A DNA stretch of 64,000 bases from Modestobacter lapidis (GCA_019779905.1 JABAKE010000001.1:558001-622000); one strand, 5' to 3'; positions 46,521 to 56,466 are shown, numbered from the stretch's first letter. Numbers and translations are program-made. Notes: generated by a model from the sequence alone, not told the origin.

Positions 46521-46703
46521 TCACGGCCCCTTGGGAACGAGGATCCACAGCGCGATGTAGACGATCTCCCCGACGCCGAAGAGGCCGAACAGTACGAAGC
46601 CCACGCGTACCAGCGCGCGGGAGAGCCCGAACCGGTTGGCCAGCCCCGCACAGACACCGGCGATCACGCGCTGGGAACGGGGCCTCATCAATGTCGCTGC
46701 CAT
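46521..46703 (-). CDS. PspC domain membrane protein
   Basis: A 60-residue protein that is all PspC domain: RVIAGVCAGLANRFGLSRAL followed by VRVGFVLFGLFGVGEIVYIALWILVP. The first half packs on the membrane and the second is one or two hydrophobic helices. It is a stress-linked membrane protein; no PspA gene is seen here. It ends 88 bp before the phosphatase/PLD fusion start. Confidence 0.9.
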   Translation of the reverse strand: MAATLMRPRSQRVIAGVCAGLANRFGLSRALVRVGFVLFGLFGVGEIVYIALWILVPKGP

Positions 46704-46712
46704 GCGACAGTC

Positions 46713-47210
46713 CTACCCGCTCCAGGGCCGGAACAACGTCGCGGTGCCCGTGGAGGAGTGCTGCTCCTCCCAGCGGTCCATCGCGTCCCAGTCGCGGCCC
46801 TCCAGTGTCGCCAGTGCCGCCGGGAACAGACCGAAGTCCTCCTTGTACATGTGCTCGCCGAGGTCGTGCAGCACCTGCAGCACACCGTCCCGCCACCGCT
46901 GTGCGGCAGCGGTCGAGACGTCGTCGAGGTCGTCCACGGCGTCGTAGAGCCCGGCGTGCTCGCTCTCGAGCACAGCGACGTGGCCCACCAGCTCCTCGCT
47001 GCGGCGCAGCATCGGGAACAGCGACCCCTCTTCCTTCGCCACGTGCGGGCCGAGGACGAGAAGCAGCTCCTCGACGTGGGCGCGGGCCGCGGTGTCGTCG
47101 CCGGCGGCCACGTGCCGGCGGATGTGGTCGCTGAGGTCGCGGAGCCGGTCGTGCTCGTCCATCAGGCGGGCGACGGGGGTGAGGTCACGGCAGCCGCAGT
47201 GGTCGCACAT
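46713..47210 (-). CDS. Hemerythrin domain protein
   Basis: A 165-residue protein starting at ATG 47210. An N-terminal CDHCGC motif precedes a four-helix hemerythrin domain with His residues in LMDEHDRLRDLSDHI, GPHVAKEEGSLFP, SEHAGLYDAV, and GEHMYKEDFGLFP, the iron ligands. A non-haem diiron site can bind O2 or sense NO or oxygen. It lies in the same orientation as the nitrate reductase operon, separated by a 166-bp gap from narK, so a role in protecting against NO or in iron supply is likely by position. Confidence 0.85.
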   Translation of the reverse strand: MCDHCGCRDLTPVARLMDEHDRLRDLSDHIRRHVAAGDDTAARAHVEELLLVLGPHVAKEEGSLFPMLRRSEELVGHVAVLESEHAGLYDAVDDLDDVSTAAAQRWRDGVLQVLHDLGEHMYKEDFGLFPAALATLEGRDWDAMDRWEEQHSSTGTATLFRPWSG

Positions 47211-47376
47211 CGGCGGGAACTCCTTCGACGCGTGGGGTGCTCGGCCCACCGACCGCATGCCCCGGAGACCTGGGACCGCAGAGATGCCCGCGGCCCACCC
47301 GGGAGAAGGCGCGGCCTGGACGCGCCATTCCAGCGCTGCCCATGTCGCGTCACCGTGCCCCGGCTGCGCCTCCTGC

Positions 47377-48603
47377 TCAGGCAGCGTCCGCCGGCCTGCC
47401 CACCGACCGCATGCCCCAGGCGGTGTATGCGGCGGCGACCACGGCCGTACCCGCCAGCAGCCACAGCCCGGGTCGGTAGTTGCCCGCCCAGCCGTAGATC
47501 GCGCCCATCACCAGTGGCGGCGCGAACCCGCCGAGGCCGCCGGCGGCGCCCACGATCCCGGTCACGGCCCCCACCTTCCCTGCCGGCGCGGCGAGCGCGA
47601 CCAGGGCGAAGACGGCGCCCGACGAGGCTCCCAGCGCGGCCGCCATCGCCAGGAAAGCGACGGTGCCGGTCCACTCCAGCGGCCGCTCCAGGGCCGAGAC
47701 GGACGCGAAGACGGCGACGACGGTGAAGCAGACGGACAGCACCGGAACCGGGTGGAACCGGTCGGACAGCCATCCCCCGATCGGGCGCATGACGACGGCG
47801 AGCACGACGAACCCTGCCGTCCGCAGCGCCGCGGCGCTGGGCGACAGACCGAAGGCGTCGCGCAGGTAGGTGGGCAGGTAGACGCTGAAGGCGACGAAAC
47901 CGCCGAAGCCGACCGCGTAGAGGAAGGACATCTGCAGCGTCACGGGGAGCCGGAAGGTGTCCCACGTCCGCCGGACGAAGCCGCCCGTGGCCACCTGCCG
48001 CCCAGGGGCGTCGCGCAGCAGGAGGTAGGAGGCGACCGCGTAGCCGGCGAGCAGGATCGCGACCAGCGTGAAAGGAAAGGCGAGGCCGAACGCGTCCTTG
48101 AGTTGCACGGTGCTGAACGCCGAGATCGCGGTCCCGCCCATGCCGGCCCCGAAGATCCCGAGCGCGGTGCCGCGCTTCGCCGGGGGGAACCAGGCGTTGA
48201 CCAGGGGAACCCCGATGGCGAACGTGGTGCCGCCGAGACCGAGGACGAACCCTCCGAGCAGCATCATCGGGTAGGAGTCGCTGCCCAGGTAGCCGATGAA
48301 CAGCACCGGCGCGATGGTCAGCACGCTGACCAGCGGGAACATCATGCGTGCCCCGAACCGGTCGGTGAGCGCGCCGACCGGGATGCGGCCGAGCGACCCG
48401 ACGATGACGGGCACGGCCACCAGCAGCGACTTCTGCAGCGCGCTCAGGCCGAGCGCCTGCGTGTACAGGGCGCCGAGCGGACTGATCAGCGCCCAGGCCC
48501 AGAAGTTGATCGTGAACCCGACCGTGGCGACGGCCAGCATGGTCCATGCCGCACGCGGGACCGTGGCCTCGGTGGTGGCACCGGCGGCCGGTGGGGCACT
48601 CAC
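47377..48603 (-). CDS. narK: Nitrate/nitrite transporter (NarK family, MFS)
   Basis: A 408-residue major facilitator with 12 helices. The nitrate porter signatures are present: GLGGTTFAIGVPLVNAWFPP near 115 and GAAGGLGGFAPPLVMGAIYG near 355. The GTG start at 48603 overlaps the narI stop (GTGA). It would import nitrate and/or export nitrite for the adjacent respiratory reductase. Confidence 0.9.
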   Translation of the reverse strand: MSAPPAAGATTEATVPRAAWTMLAVATVGFTINFWAWALISPLGALYTQALGLSALQKSLLVAVPVIVGSLGRIPVGALTDRFGARMMFPLVSVLTIAPVLFIGYLGSDSYPMMLLGGFVLGLGGTTFAIGVPLVNAWFPPAKRGTALGIFGAGMGGTAISAFSTVQLKDAFGLAFPFTLVAILLAGYAVASYLLLRDAPGRQVATGGFVRRTWDTFRLPVTLQMSFLYAVGFGGFVAFSVYLPTYLRDAFGLSPSAAALRTAGFVVLAVVMRPIGGWLSDRFHPVPVLSVCFTVVAVFASVSALERPLEWTGTVAFLAMAAALGASSGAVFALVALAAPAGKVGAVTGIVGAAGGLGGFAPPLVMGAIYGWAGNYRPGLWLLAGTAVVAAAYTAWGMRSVGRPADAA

Positions 48604-49340
48604 CGCCGGTCTCCGCCCACCCGCTCCCAGCCGCGTGCCGCGCGCCGGCTGCCCAGCTGCGGGTCCCGGCTGCGGTAGACGATGTAGGGCCGGGTGAAGT
48701 AGCCGAGCGGCGCGCTGAAGACGTGCACCAGCCGGGTGAACGGCCAGATCGCGAACAGCAGCAGCGCCGACAGCGCGTGCAGCTGGTAGCCGAGCTCGGC
48801 CGCGGCCATCAGCTCCGGCTGCGGCTGGAAGTAGAAGATGCTGCGGAACCACGGGGACACGCTGTCCCGGTAGTGGCCCCCCTCGCCGGCGGCACCCAGC
48901 ACGGTGTTGCTCAGCCCGAACAGGATCGTCGCGGTGAGAACCAGGTACATGAACTTGTCGTTCTTCGTGGTCGCCGAGAAGACCGGCCCGACCGTCCGGC
49001 GCCGGTAGATGAGGATCGCCAACCCGGCCAGCGTGCAGAACCCGGCGATGGCACCGATCCCGACGGCGACGACGTGGTACATGGTCTCGGTGATGCCGAC
49101 CGCGGCGGTCCAGGACTCCGGGATACCCAGCCCGATCACGTGCCCGCCGAGGGCGAACAGGATCCCGAAGTGGAACAGCGGGCTTCCCCAGCGCAGCAGG
49201 CGCCGCTCGTAGAGCTGGCTGGACCGGGTGGTCCAGCCGAACTTGTCGTACTTGTACCGCCAGTAGTGCCCGACGACGAAGATCGCCAGGCTGACGTAGG
49301 GGACGACGACCCAGAGCAGGATCTCCAGCGTGCTGCTCAT
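48600..49340 (-). CDS. narI: Respiratory nitrate reductase gamma subunit, cytochrome b
   Basis: A 246-residue protein with five membrane helices. Haem-ligating His candidates lie in SPLFHFGILFALGGHVIG and YQLHALSALLLF, with RLVHVFSAPLGYF near the end. It takes electrons from quinol and passes them via haem b to NarH. ATG 49340 overlaps the narJ stop (ATGA). Confidence 0.93.
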   Translation of the reverse strand: MSSTLEILLWVVVPYVSLAIFVVGHYWRYKYDKFGWTTRSSQLYERRLLRWGSPLFHFGILFALGGHVIGLGIPESWTAAVGITETMYHVVAVGIGAIAGFCTLAGLAILIYRRRTVGPVFSATTKNDKFMYLVLTATILFGLSNTVLGAAGEGGHYRDSVSPWFRSIFYFQPQPELMAAAELGYQLHALSALLLFAIWPFTRLVHVFSAPLGYFTRPYIVYRSRDPQLGSRRAARGWERVGGDRR

Positions 49341-50035
49341 GTCGGGGCTCCTGCGGACGTACCGGACGTGGGCTGAGGCATGAACTCCGGTGGCGCGAAC
49401 GGCAGCGCACCGTAGGGGTCGAGGCCGACCTCTTCACCGGGCGGCCCCTCCTGGGCCAGCCGCAGCACCGCGGCGCGGTCGGCTGCCTCCACCGGTGGGA
49501 GCGTGGCCGAGACAGCCTGCAGCACTGCGGCGTACGGCGAGCCCCGGTCCTGCAGGGCCAGCCGGATCAGCTCGAGACCGGGGCGGTACTCCGTCAGGAG
49601 CCGCTCACCGCGGACGGCGTCACCGGTCGCGGTGAACTCGAGCACCACGGCCAGGTGGTCGGGCAGTTCCTCGTCCGACAGCGTCATTCCCGCGCGGGAG
49701 TAGAGGTGCTTGAACTGGACGAGCGCCATGCCGCGCTTGCGGGTGTCGCCGTGCGTGAAGTACGTCAGGTACAGGCAGCACCGTCGCCGGAGGTCGAACG
49801 TCTCCACGTACTCGGCCTGCTGCTGCTCCAGGGGCGTGGTCTCCAGGTGGTCGAGGAACCTTCCCAGTGGGCCCGCGAACTCCACCGGCAGCGGCGCCAC
49901 CGAGGCCCGCAGCAGGGGCAGCCGGGCGAGCAGGCCCTCGTCCGGATAGCCGAGCAGCAGGGACGCCGCCTGGCGAGCGGTGGCCACCTGGGCGGCGGCC
50001 GGCTCCGACCGACGGGACAGCAGCCGGGGGCTCAT
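49337..50035 (-). CDS. narJ: Nitrate reductase molybdenum cofactor assembly chaperone
   Basis: A 232-residue soluble helical protein of the TorD/NarJ fold. Visible hallmarks include ARQAASLLLGYPDEGLLARL near 20-40 and QAEYVETFDLRRRCCLYLTY near 78-98. It escorts NarG for Mo-bis-MGD insertion and does not join the final complex. ATG 50035 overlaps the narH stop; its own stop overlaps narI. Confidence 0.9.
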   Translation of the reverse strand: MSPRLLSRRSEPAAAQVATARQAASLLLGYPDEGLLARLPLLRASVAPLPVEFAGPLGRFLDHLETTPLEQQQAEYVETFDLRRRCCLYLTYFTHGDTRKRGMALVQFKHLYSRAGMTLSDEELPDHLAVVLEFTATGDAVRGERLLTEYRPGLELIRLALQDRGSPYAAVLQAVSATLPPVEAADRAAVLRLAQEGPPGEEVGLDPYGALPFAPPEFMPQPTSGTSAGAPT

Positions 50036-51759
50036 GGCTTGGGATCCGTGACCGCCGGCGAGCCCTCGCCGACACCACCGCCGTCCGCCCCCTGGAGGGC
50101 AGCGGACTCTTCGGGCCGCTCCGGGAACAGCCCCTCCGGAGCGCCCTTCCCGTCCCAGTTGAGCAGGTTGACCCGCTGCGCCTTCTCTCCCGGCGCCGCC
50201 ATGGTGTCAGCCGTCTGCCGGGCCGCCAGCATGTGGAAGTTCTCCACCGCGATCGGGGTCGACCCACCGGAGCTCTCCCCGAACGGGCCCCAACCACCCA
50301 TGCCCGGGCCGTCCTCGTAGTCCAGCGAGCAGCCCGTGTCGAACTCCTCCTGGCGGGGGCCCTGCTCGGCGTGGATCTGCGGGATCACGTAGCGCTCGTC
50401 GTACTTGGCGATCGCGAGCAGCCGGTGCATGTCCTCGATGTCCTGACCGGTCATGCCGACCGCGGTGGCGATCGACTCGTCCGGGGGCCGGCCGAGGTTG
50501 AGGTCGCGCATGTAGGCGCGCATCGCCCCGAGCTTCTTGAGCACCCCGGTGACCAGGTCGGTGTCACCGGCGGTGAACAGCTCGGCCAGGTACTCGACCG
50601 GGATCCGCAGTGACTCGATGGCGCCGAAGATGTTCCCGGCGTCCTCCCCGTCGTGGCCGGTGTCGGTGAGCGCGTCGACCACCGGGGACAGCGGCGGGAT
50701 GTACCAGACCATCGGCATGGTCCGGTACTCCGGGTGCAACGGCAGGGCCACCTCGAACTTGGTGATCAGCGCGTAGATCGGCGAGCGCTGCGCGGACTCG
50801 ATCCAGTCGCGCGAGATGCCGGCCTGCTCGGCGGCATGGACCACCTGCGGGTCGTGCGGGTCCAGGATGATCGATCGCTGGGCCATGTAGAGGTCCTGGT
50901 CGTTCGGGGTGGACGCTGCTTCGAGCACCCGGTCGGCGTCATAGAGCACGATGCCGATGTAGCGGAGCCGGCCGACGCAGGTCTCCGAGCACACGGTCGG
51001 GAGGCCGATCTCGGTCCGCGGGAAGCAGAACGTGCACTTCTCGGCCTTGCCGGTGCGGTGGTTGAAGTACACCTTCTTGTACGGGCACCCGGTGACGCAC
51101 TGCCGCCAGCCACGGCAGCGGTCCTGGTCGACCAGGACGATCCCGTCCTCTTCCCGCTTGTAGATGGCGCCGGACGGGCAGGATGCCGCGCACGAGGGAT
51201 TGATGCAGTGCTCGCAGATCCGCGGCAGGTAGAACATGTAGGTCTGCTCGAACCTCTCCTTGATCTCCGCCGAGATCTTCTTCAGAACCGGGTCGTCCTG
51301 GGTGAGTTCGGGCGCACCACCGAGGTTGTCGTCCCAGTTGGCGCTCCACTCGATGTTCATCGGCTCGTTCGTGATCAGTGAGCGGGGCCGCGCGACCGGG
51401 GTGTGCTCCTGGAGCGGAGCGTTGGTGAGGGTCTCGTAGTCGTAGGTCCAGGGCTCGTAGTACTCCTGGATGGACGGCAGCTTCGGGCTGGAGAAGATCT
51501 GCAGCAGGCGCTTGAGCCGGCTGCCGGTGCGCAGCTGCAGCTTGCCGCGGCGGCCGACCTGCCAGCCGCCCTGCCACTTCTCCTGGTCCTCGTACGTCCG
51601 GGGATAGCCCTGCCCGGGCCGGGTCTCCACGTTGTTGAACCAGACGTACTCGACGCCGCTGCGGTTGGTCCATGCCTGCTTGCAGGTGACCGAGCAGGTG
51701 TGGCACCCGATGCACTTGTCGAGGTTCATGACCATGCCCATCTGGGCCATGACGCGCAT
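50032..51759 (-). CDS. narH: Respiratory nitrate reductase beta subunit, iron-sulfur
   Basis: A 575-residue electron-transfer subunit. Cysteine clusters are visible: CIGCHTCSVTCKQAW near 16-30, ICEHCINPSCAASCPSG near 182, CRGWRQCVTGCPYK near 215 (the Trp marks the [3Fe-4S] cluster) and CTFCFPR with CSETCVG near 243-262. It passes electrons from NarI haem to NarG. Start ATG 51759 is 61 bp after the narG stop, an unusual gap in this tightly packed operon. Confidence 0.95.
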   Translation of the reverse strand: MRVMAQMGMVMNLDKCIGCHTCSVTCKQAWTNRSGVEYVWFNNVETRPGQGYPRTYEDQEKWQGGWQVGRRGKLQLRTGSRLKRLLQIFSSPKLPSIQEYYEPWTYDYETLTNAPLQEHTPVARPRSLITNEPMNIEWSANWDDNLGGAPELTQDDPVLKKISAEIKERFEQTYMFYLPRICEHCINPSCAASCPSGAIYKREEDGIVLVDQDRCRGWRQCVTGCPYKKVYFNHRTGKAEKCTFCFPRTEIGLPTVCSETCVGRLRYIGIVLYDADRVLEAASTPNDQDLYMAQRSIILDPHDPQVVHAAEQAGISRDWIESAQRSPIYALITKFEVALPLHPEYRTMPMVWYIPPLSPVVDALTDTGHDGEDAGNIFGAIESLRIPVEYLAELFTAGDTDLVTGVLKKLGAMRAYMRDLNLGRPPDESIATAVGMTGQDIEDMHRLLAIAKYDERYVIPQIHAEQGPRQEEFDTGCSLDYEDGPGMGGWGPFGESSGGSTPIAVENFHMLAARQTADTMAAPGEKAQRVNLLNWDGKGAPEGLFPERPEESAALQGADGGGVGEGSPAVTDPKP

Positions 51760-51820
51760 CAGAGGGCACTTCCCTCAGGGGCCACAAGCACGAAAATGGC
51801 CCTACCGGTGGTCGCGGGCA

Positions 51821-54800
51821 TCAGTACTCAACCTCCTGGTTGCGGCGGCGGATGACGGTCACTTCGTCGCGCTGGTTCCCGGTGGGGCCCAGGTAGTTGA
51901 AGGCGAACGACAGCTGCGCGTAGCCGCCGATGAGGTGGGTCGGCTTGAGGAAGAGCCGGGTCAGGGAGTTGTGGATACCGCCGCGCTTGCCGTTGGTCTC
52001 CGTCAGCGGGACGTCGATGAGCCGGTCCTGGGCGTGGTGCATGTAGACCGTCCCTTCCGGCATGCGGGAGGACACGATCGCCCGGGCCACGACGACGCCG
52101 TTGCGGTTGACCGCCTCGATCCAGTCGTTGTCCTGCACCCCGACCTTGGCGGCGTCCTGGGTGCTCATCCAGATCGTCTGCCCGCCGCGGGACAACGACA
52201 GCATGAAGAGGTTGTCCTGGTACTCCGAGTGGATCGACCACTTGTTGTGCGGCGTGAGGTACCGGACGGTGATGCCCAGCTCACCCTGGTCCCCGACCTG
52301 CGGTTCGCCGAACAGCGTGTGCATGTCCAGCGGCGGCCGGAACACCGGCAGGTTCTCCCCCGCCTCGGTCATCCAGTCGTGGTCGAGGAAGAAGTGCTGC
52401 CGCCCGGTGAGGGTGTGCCAGGGCTTGAGTCGCTCCACGTTGATGGTGAACGGCGAGTACCGCCGCCCGCCGTGTTCGCTGCCCGACCACTCCGGTGAGG
52501 TGATCACCGGCGTCGGCGCGGCCTGGGTGTCGGCGAAAGTGACCTGCTTGCCCTCGTGCTCTGCGGCCAGGTCGGCCATCTGCATCCCGGTGCGCTCCTC
52601 CGACCGGTGGAAACCCTGGGTCGCCAGCCGCCCGTTCGTCGTCCCGGACAGCGCGAGGATCGCCTCGCACCAGTGCAGGTCCCGCGCCAGCGCCGGCCGG
52701 CCGGCCGCGGCGCCGTCCCGGATGACGCCGTTCTTGTGCTTGAGGTACTCGACCTCCTTGTCCGGCATGGTGGTGACACCCTTGGTCGTCAGGCCGAGCT
52801 TCTCCACCAGCGGCCCGAGTGCCGACCACTTCTGCGCGACGGCCGCGTAGTCCCGCTCCTGGACGACAAACTTCGGCATCGTCCTGCCGGGCACCGGATC
52901 GCACTCGCCGGCCTTCCAGTCCCGCACCACCCCACGCGGGTTGGCCATGGCGTCCGGCGTGTCGTGCAGCAGCGGCAGCGCCACCAGATCCTTGCGGACG
53001 CCGAGGTGCGTGGCTGCCAGCCGGCTGAACACCCTGGCGATCGTGCCGAAGGCCTCGAAGTCGGTGCGGGTCTCCCACGGCGGCGCGATGGCCGGGTTGA
53101 ACGAGTTGACGTAGGGGTGCATGTCCGTGGTGTTGAGGTCGTGCTTCTCGTACCACGTGGCAGCCGGCAGCGTGATGTCGGAGTAGATCGTCGTACTGGT
53201 CATGCGGAAGTCCAGCGCCAGCAGCAGGTCCAACTTCCCGGTGGGCGCCTCGTCGTGCCAGACCAGGTCCTTCGGGCGCGCCTCCGGCGGAGCCTCCTGG
53301 GCGCGGACGGCGTCATCGGCTCCGAGCAGGTGCTTGAGGAAGTACTCGTTGCCCTTGCCGGACGAACCGAGCAGGTTCGCCCGCCAGATCGTGAGCACCC
53401 GGGGAAAGTTCTCCGGCGCGTCGGGGTCCTCGGAAGCGAACCGCAGGCTGCCGTCTCGCAGGCCGGCGATGACGTGCTCGCCGGGCTCCTTCCCTGCGGC
53501 GGCCGCCTCGTCACCGAGGTCGAGCGGGTTGCGGTTGAACGTGGGGTAGGACGGCATCCAGCCCATCCGCGCCGACTCGGCGAGGACGTCGGCCGGTGTC
53601 TTGCCGTCGAATCGGCCCGCACCCAGCGGTGAGGCGAAGCCGTCCAGCGTCGTCTGGTCGTAGCGCCACTGGTCGGTGTGCAGGTACCAGTAGGCGGTCT
53701 GGATCATCTGCCGCGGCGGGCGCGCCCAGTCGAGGGCGGCAGCGACGGTCGAGTATCCGGTGAGCGGACGTACCTTCTCCTGGCCGACGTAGTGCGCCCA
53801 GCCGCCCCCGTTCACGCCCTGGCAGCCGGTGAGCGTGGTGAGGGTGAGGAACGCGCGGTAGATCGTGTCGGAGTGGAACCAGTGGTTGGTGCCCGCACCC
53901 ATGATGATCATGGACCGGCCCTTGGACTCGTCGGCGTTCTGCGCGAACTCCCGGCCGATCCGCGCCGCGGCGGCCGCGGACACGCCGGTGAACTGCTGCT
54001 GCCAGGCCGGGGTGTAAGGCTGCGAGGGGTCGTCCATCCCGGTCGGCCACTCGCCGGGCAGCCCCGCGCGGCCGACGCCGAACTGGGCCAGCAGCACGTC
54101 GTACACCGTGGTCACCAGGTGCTTGCCGACCCGGCGCACCGGTACGCCGCGGCGCATGGCAGCGCCTTCGCCGCGGGCGGTGTCGAACCGGGCCAGGTCC
54201 ACGGTCACCGACTCCGCGGCGCCGTCGTAGAGGCTCAGCCGCGGGTCGACCTCGCCGAGGTCGAGGTTCCACTTGCCCTTGCCGGCCTCACCGAAGCGGA
54301 AGCCGAGCGAGCCGTGGGGGACGTGCGGCTCGTCGGTGACCGAGTCGACCAGCACGGTCTTGAACTCCGCGCCCTCCTCCAGATCACCGAGGTCGGCCGC
54401 GGTGAGGAACTTGCCGGGCACGTAGCTGTCCCCGCGCGGGGTCAGGGTGAGCAGGAACGGCAGGTCGGAGTAGCGCTTGACGTAGTCGGTGAACCGGGGC
54501 ACCTGCCGGTCGACGAAGAACTCCTTGAGCACGACGTGCCCCATCGCCATCGCCAGCGCGCCGTCGGTGCCCGGGTGCGGCGCCAGCCAGTCGTCGGCGA
54601 ACTTGGTCGCGTCGGAGTAGTCCGGGCTCATGACGACGACCTTCTGGCCGCGGTAGCGGGCCTCGGTCATCCAGTGCGCATCGGGCGTCCGGGTCACCGG
54701 GACGTTGGAGCCCCAGAGGATCAGGTAGGCCGCATCCCACCAGTCGCCGGACTCCGGCACGTCGGTCTGGTCGCCGAACACCTGCGGCGAGGCGACCGGC

Positions 54801-55534
54801 AGGTCGGCGTACCAGTCGTAGAAGGACAGCATCGGCGCGCCGATGAGCGACATGAACCGGGACCCGGCGGCGTGCGACACCATCGACATCGCCGGGATCG
54901 GCGAGAAGCCGGCGACGCGGTCGGGCCCGTACTTCTTGATGGTGTGCACGTGCGCGGCGGCGATCATCTCGGTCGCCTCGTCCCAGGACGCCCGCACGAG
55001 GCCGCCCTTGCCGCGCTGCGACTTGTAGGTGCGTGCCTTCTCCGGGTCGTCGACGATGTCGGCCCAGGCCAGCACCGGGTCATCCAGCCGCTGCCTGGCC
55101 TCGCGGTACATCTGCAGCAGCGAGCCCCGGATGTAGGGGTAGCGGACCCGGGTGGGGGAGTAGGTGTACCAGGAGAAGGCGGCGCCACGCGGGCAGCCAC
55201 GGGGCTCGTACTCCGGCCGGTCGGCGCCGGTCGTCGGGTAGTCGGTCTGCTGCGCCTCCCAGGTGATGATCCCGTCCTTGACGTAGACCTTCCACGAGCA
55301 GGACCCGGTGCAGTTCACGCCGTGGGTGGAGCGGACCACCTTGTCGTGCGACCACCGGTCCCGGTAGAAGCTGTCGGCCTCCCGCCCGCCGATCTGGTGC
55401 AGCGACCGCAGGTCGGCGCTCACCTCGCCCTTGCGGAAGAAGCGGGACGTTCCGACGAGGGCCTCCGACAGGTTGCCGTCGAAACCCGCTGATCCGCCGA
55501 CCGGTCCGGCGCTGGACGCATGTTCCCTGACCAC
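51821..55534 (-). CDS. narG: Respiratory nitrate reductase alpha subunit, molybdopterin
   Basis: A 1237-residue catalytic subunit. FS0 cluster ligands are visible as His71, Cys75, Cys79 and Cys114, with spacing identical to E. coli NarG. The Mo-bis-MGD domain includes the SFYDWYADLPVASPQ and GSNVPVTRTPDAHW segments. Start GTG 55534 has GGGAGAA upstream; the open frame continues to 55591 but with no family similarity. There is no twin-Arg signal, and the site therefore faces the cytosol. It reduces nitrate to nitrite using quinol electrons. Confidence 0.95.
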   Translation of the reverse strand: MVREHASSAGPVGGSAGFDGNLSEALVGTSRFFRKGEVSADLRSLHQIGGREADSFYRDRWSHDKVVRSTHGVNCTGSCSWKVYVKDGIITWEAQQTDYPTTGADRPEYEPRGCPRGAAFSWYTYSPTRVRYPYIRGSLLQMYREARQRLDDPVLAWADIVDDPEKARTYKSQRGKGGLVRASWDEATEMIAAAHVHTIKKYGPDRVAGFSPIPAMSMVSHAAGSRFMSLIGAPMLSFYDWYADLPVASPQVFGDQTDVPESGDWWDAAYLILWGSNVPVTRTPDAHWMTEARYRGQKVVVMSPDYSDATKFADDWLAPHPGTDGALAMAMGHVVLKEFFVDRQVPRFTDYVKRYSDLPFLLTLTPRGDSYVPGKFLTAADLGDLEEGAEFKTVLVDSVTDEPHVPHGSLGFRFGEAGKGKWNLDLGEVDPRLSLYDGAAESVTVDLARFDTARGEGAAMRRGVPVRRVGKHLVTTVYDVLLAQFGVGRAGLPGEWPTGMDDPSQPYTPAWQQQFTGVSAAAAARIGREFAQNADESKGRSMIIMGAGTNHWFHSDTIYRAFLTLTTLTGCQGVNGGGWAHYVGQEKVRPLTGYSTVAAALDWARPPRQMIQTAYWYLHTDQWRYDQTTLDGFASPLGAGRFDGKTPADVLAESARMGWMPSYPTFNRNPLDLGDEAAAAGKEPGEHVIAGLRDGSLRFASEDPDAPENFPRVLTIWRANLLGSSGKGNEYFLKHLLGADDAVRAQEAPPEARPKDLVWHDEAPTGKLDLLLALDFRMTSTTIYSDITLPAATWYEKHDLNTTDMHPYVNSFNPAIAPPWETRTDFEAFGTIARVFSRLAATHLGVRKDLVALPLLHDTPDAMANPRGVVRDWKAGECDPVPGRTMPKFVVQERDYAAVAQKWSALGPLVEKLGLTTKGVTTMPDKEVEYLKHKNGVIRDGAAAGRPALARDLHWCEAILALSGTTNGRLATQGFHRSEERTGMQMADLAAEHEGKQVTFADTQAAPTPVITSPEWSGSEHGGRRYSPFTINVERLKPWHTLTGRQHFFLDHDWMTEAGENLPVFRPPLDMHTLFGEPQVGDQGELGITVRYLTPHNKWSIHSEYQDNLFMLSLSRGGQTIWMSTQDAAKVGVQDNDWIEAVNRNGVVVARAIVSSRMPEGTVYMHHAQDRLIDVPLTETNGKRGGIHNSLTRLFLKPTHLIGGYAQLSFAFNYLGPTGNQRDEVTVIRRRNQEVEY

Positions 55535-55713
55535 AGTTCTCCCTCTTCCGGGCGCGGGCCCCGACGGTTCGATCACCTGGCTGGCGTGCACTGCAGGACG
55601 TGGTCGACCTGGGTGGTCTGCCGCCTGCCGATCGGGACGGCCTCGGCGGCGCCCCGGCCTGATGCCGTGCTGGGCGGCGGCGCCCGGCCGACCAGATCTG
55701 TGAAACTCGAACC

Positions 55714-56466
55714 ATGGACGTGTCGCCGGAGCAGTTGCCCCCGCAGGAGGCCGCGCGGGCGGGGGTCAGCCGACAACGCATTCTGGAAATGCTGCGCGCT
55801 GCGCCGGAAGGCCTCGGCGTGCAGGAGCTGGCTGAGCAGGCGGGGCTGCACCCCAATACGGTGCGGTTCCATCTCGATCGCCTGGTCGGCGACGCGCTGG
55901 CGGAGCGGCACGTGGGCGAACGCGGCGAGCCAGGACGTCCGCGGCTGGCCTTCACCGCCGCGCCGCGGCCGGATCCGGCCGGTGATCGGCGCAACTACCA
56001 GTTGCTGTCCGAGATCCTCGCGAGCTATGTCAGCGGGACGACCGACGACCCGGCGGCGGCCGCGATCGAGATGGGACGCGCGTGGGGTCGCCATCTCACC
56101 GAGCGACCGGCCCCGTACCAACGGATCACCGAGGAAGAGGCGGTCGCTCGCCTGCTGCGCATCCTCGATGAGGTCGGCTTCGCCCCCGAGTCGCCGCCGG
56201 AGAACCGGCGGCGGGTCCTGCTGCCGCATTGCCCCTTCCGGGAGGTCGCGACCGCCCACCGGGAGGTCGTGTGCTCGATCCACCTGGGGCTGATGCGGGG
56301 AGCGCTGGCCGAGATGAACGCACCGGTGACCGCCGTACGGCTGCTGCCGTTCGTCGAGCCGTCCCTGTGCGTGGCCCACCTGGCGCCACTGACCGGACCG
56401 CCCGACGCCCACGCGCCACCGCCGCAGTCCGACCGGGCGGGTGGGTCGACGGCAGGCCGGCTCTGA
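55714..56466 (+). CDS. SufR/ArsR-like regulator with three conserved cysteines
   Basis: A 250-residue protein. An N-terminal winged helix (about 18-65, ending in AGLHPNTVRFHLDRLV) is followed by a wing with GRPRLAF. The C-terminal half carries Cys173 (in PHCPF), Cys187 (in VVCSIH) and Cys219 (in SLCVAHL), the arrangement of SufR-like regulators that bind a [4Fe-4S] cluster. It is divergent from narG with 179 bp between. A role as an oxygen/NO-responsive regulator of nar is likely by position, not shown. The last 30 residues are low-complexity. Confidence 0.8.
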   Translation: MDVSPEQLPPQEAARAGVSRQRILEMLRAAPEGLGVQELAEQAGLHPNTVRFHLDRLVGDALAERHVGERGEPGRPRLAFTAAPRPDPAGDRRNYQLLSEILASYVSGTTDDPAAAAIEMGRAWGRHLTERPAPYQRITEEEAVARLLRILDEVGFAPESPPENRRRVLLPHCPFREVATAHREVVCSIHLGLMRGALAEMNAPVTAVRLLPFVEPSLCVAHLAPLTGPPDAHAPPPQSDRAGGSTAGRL

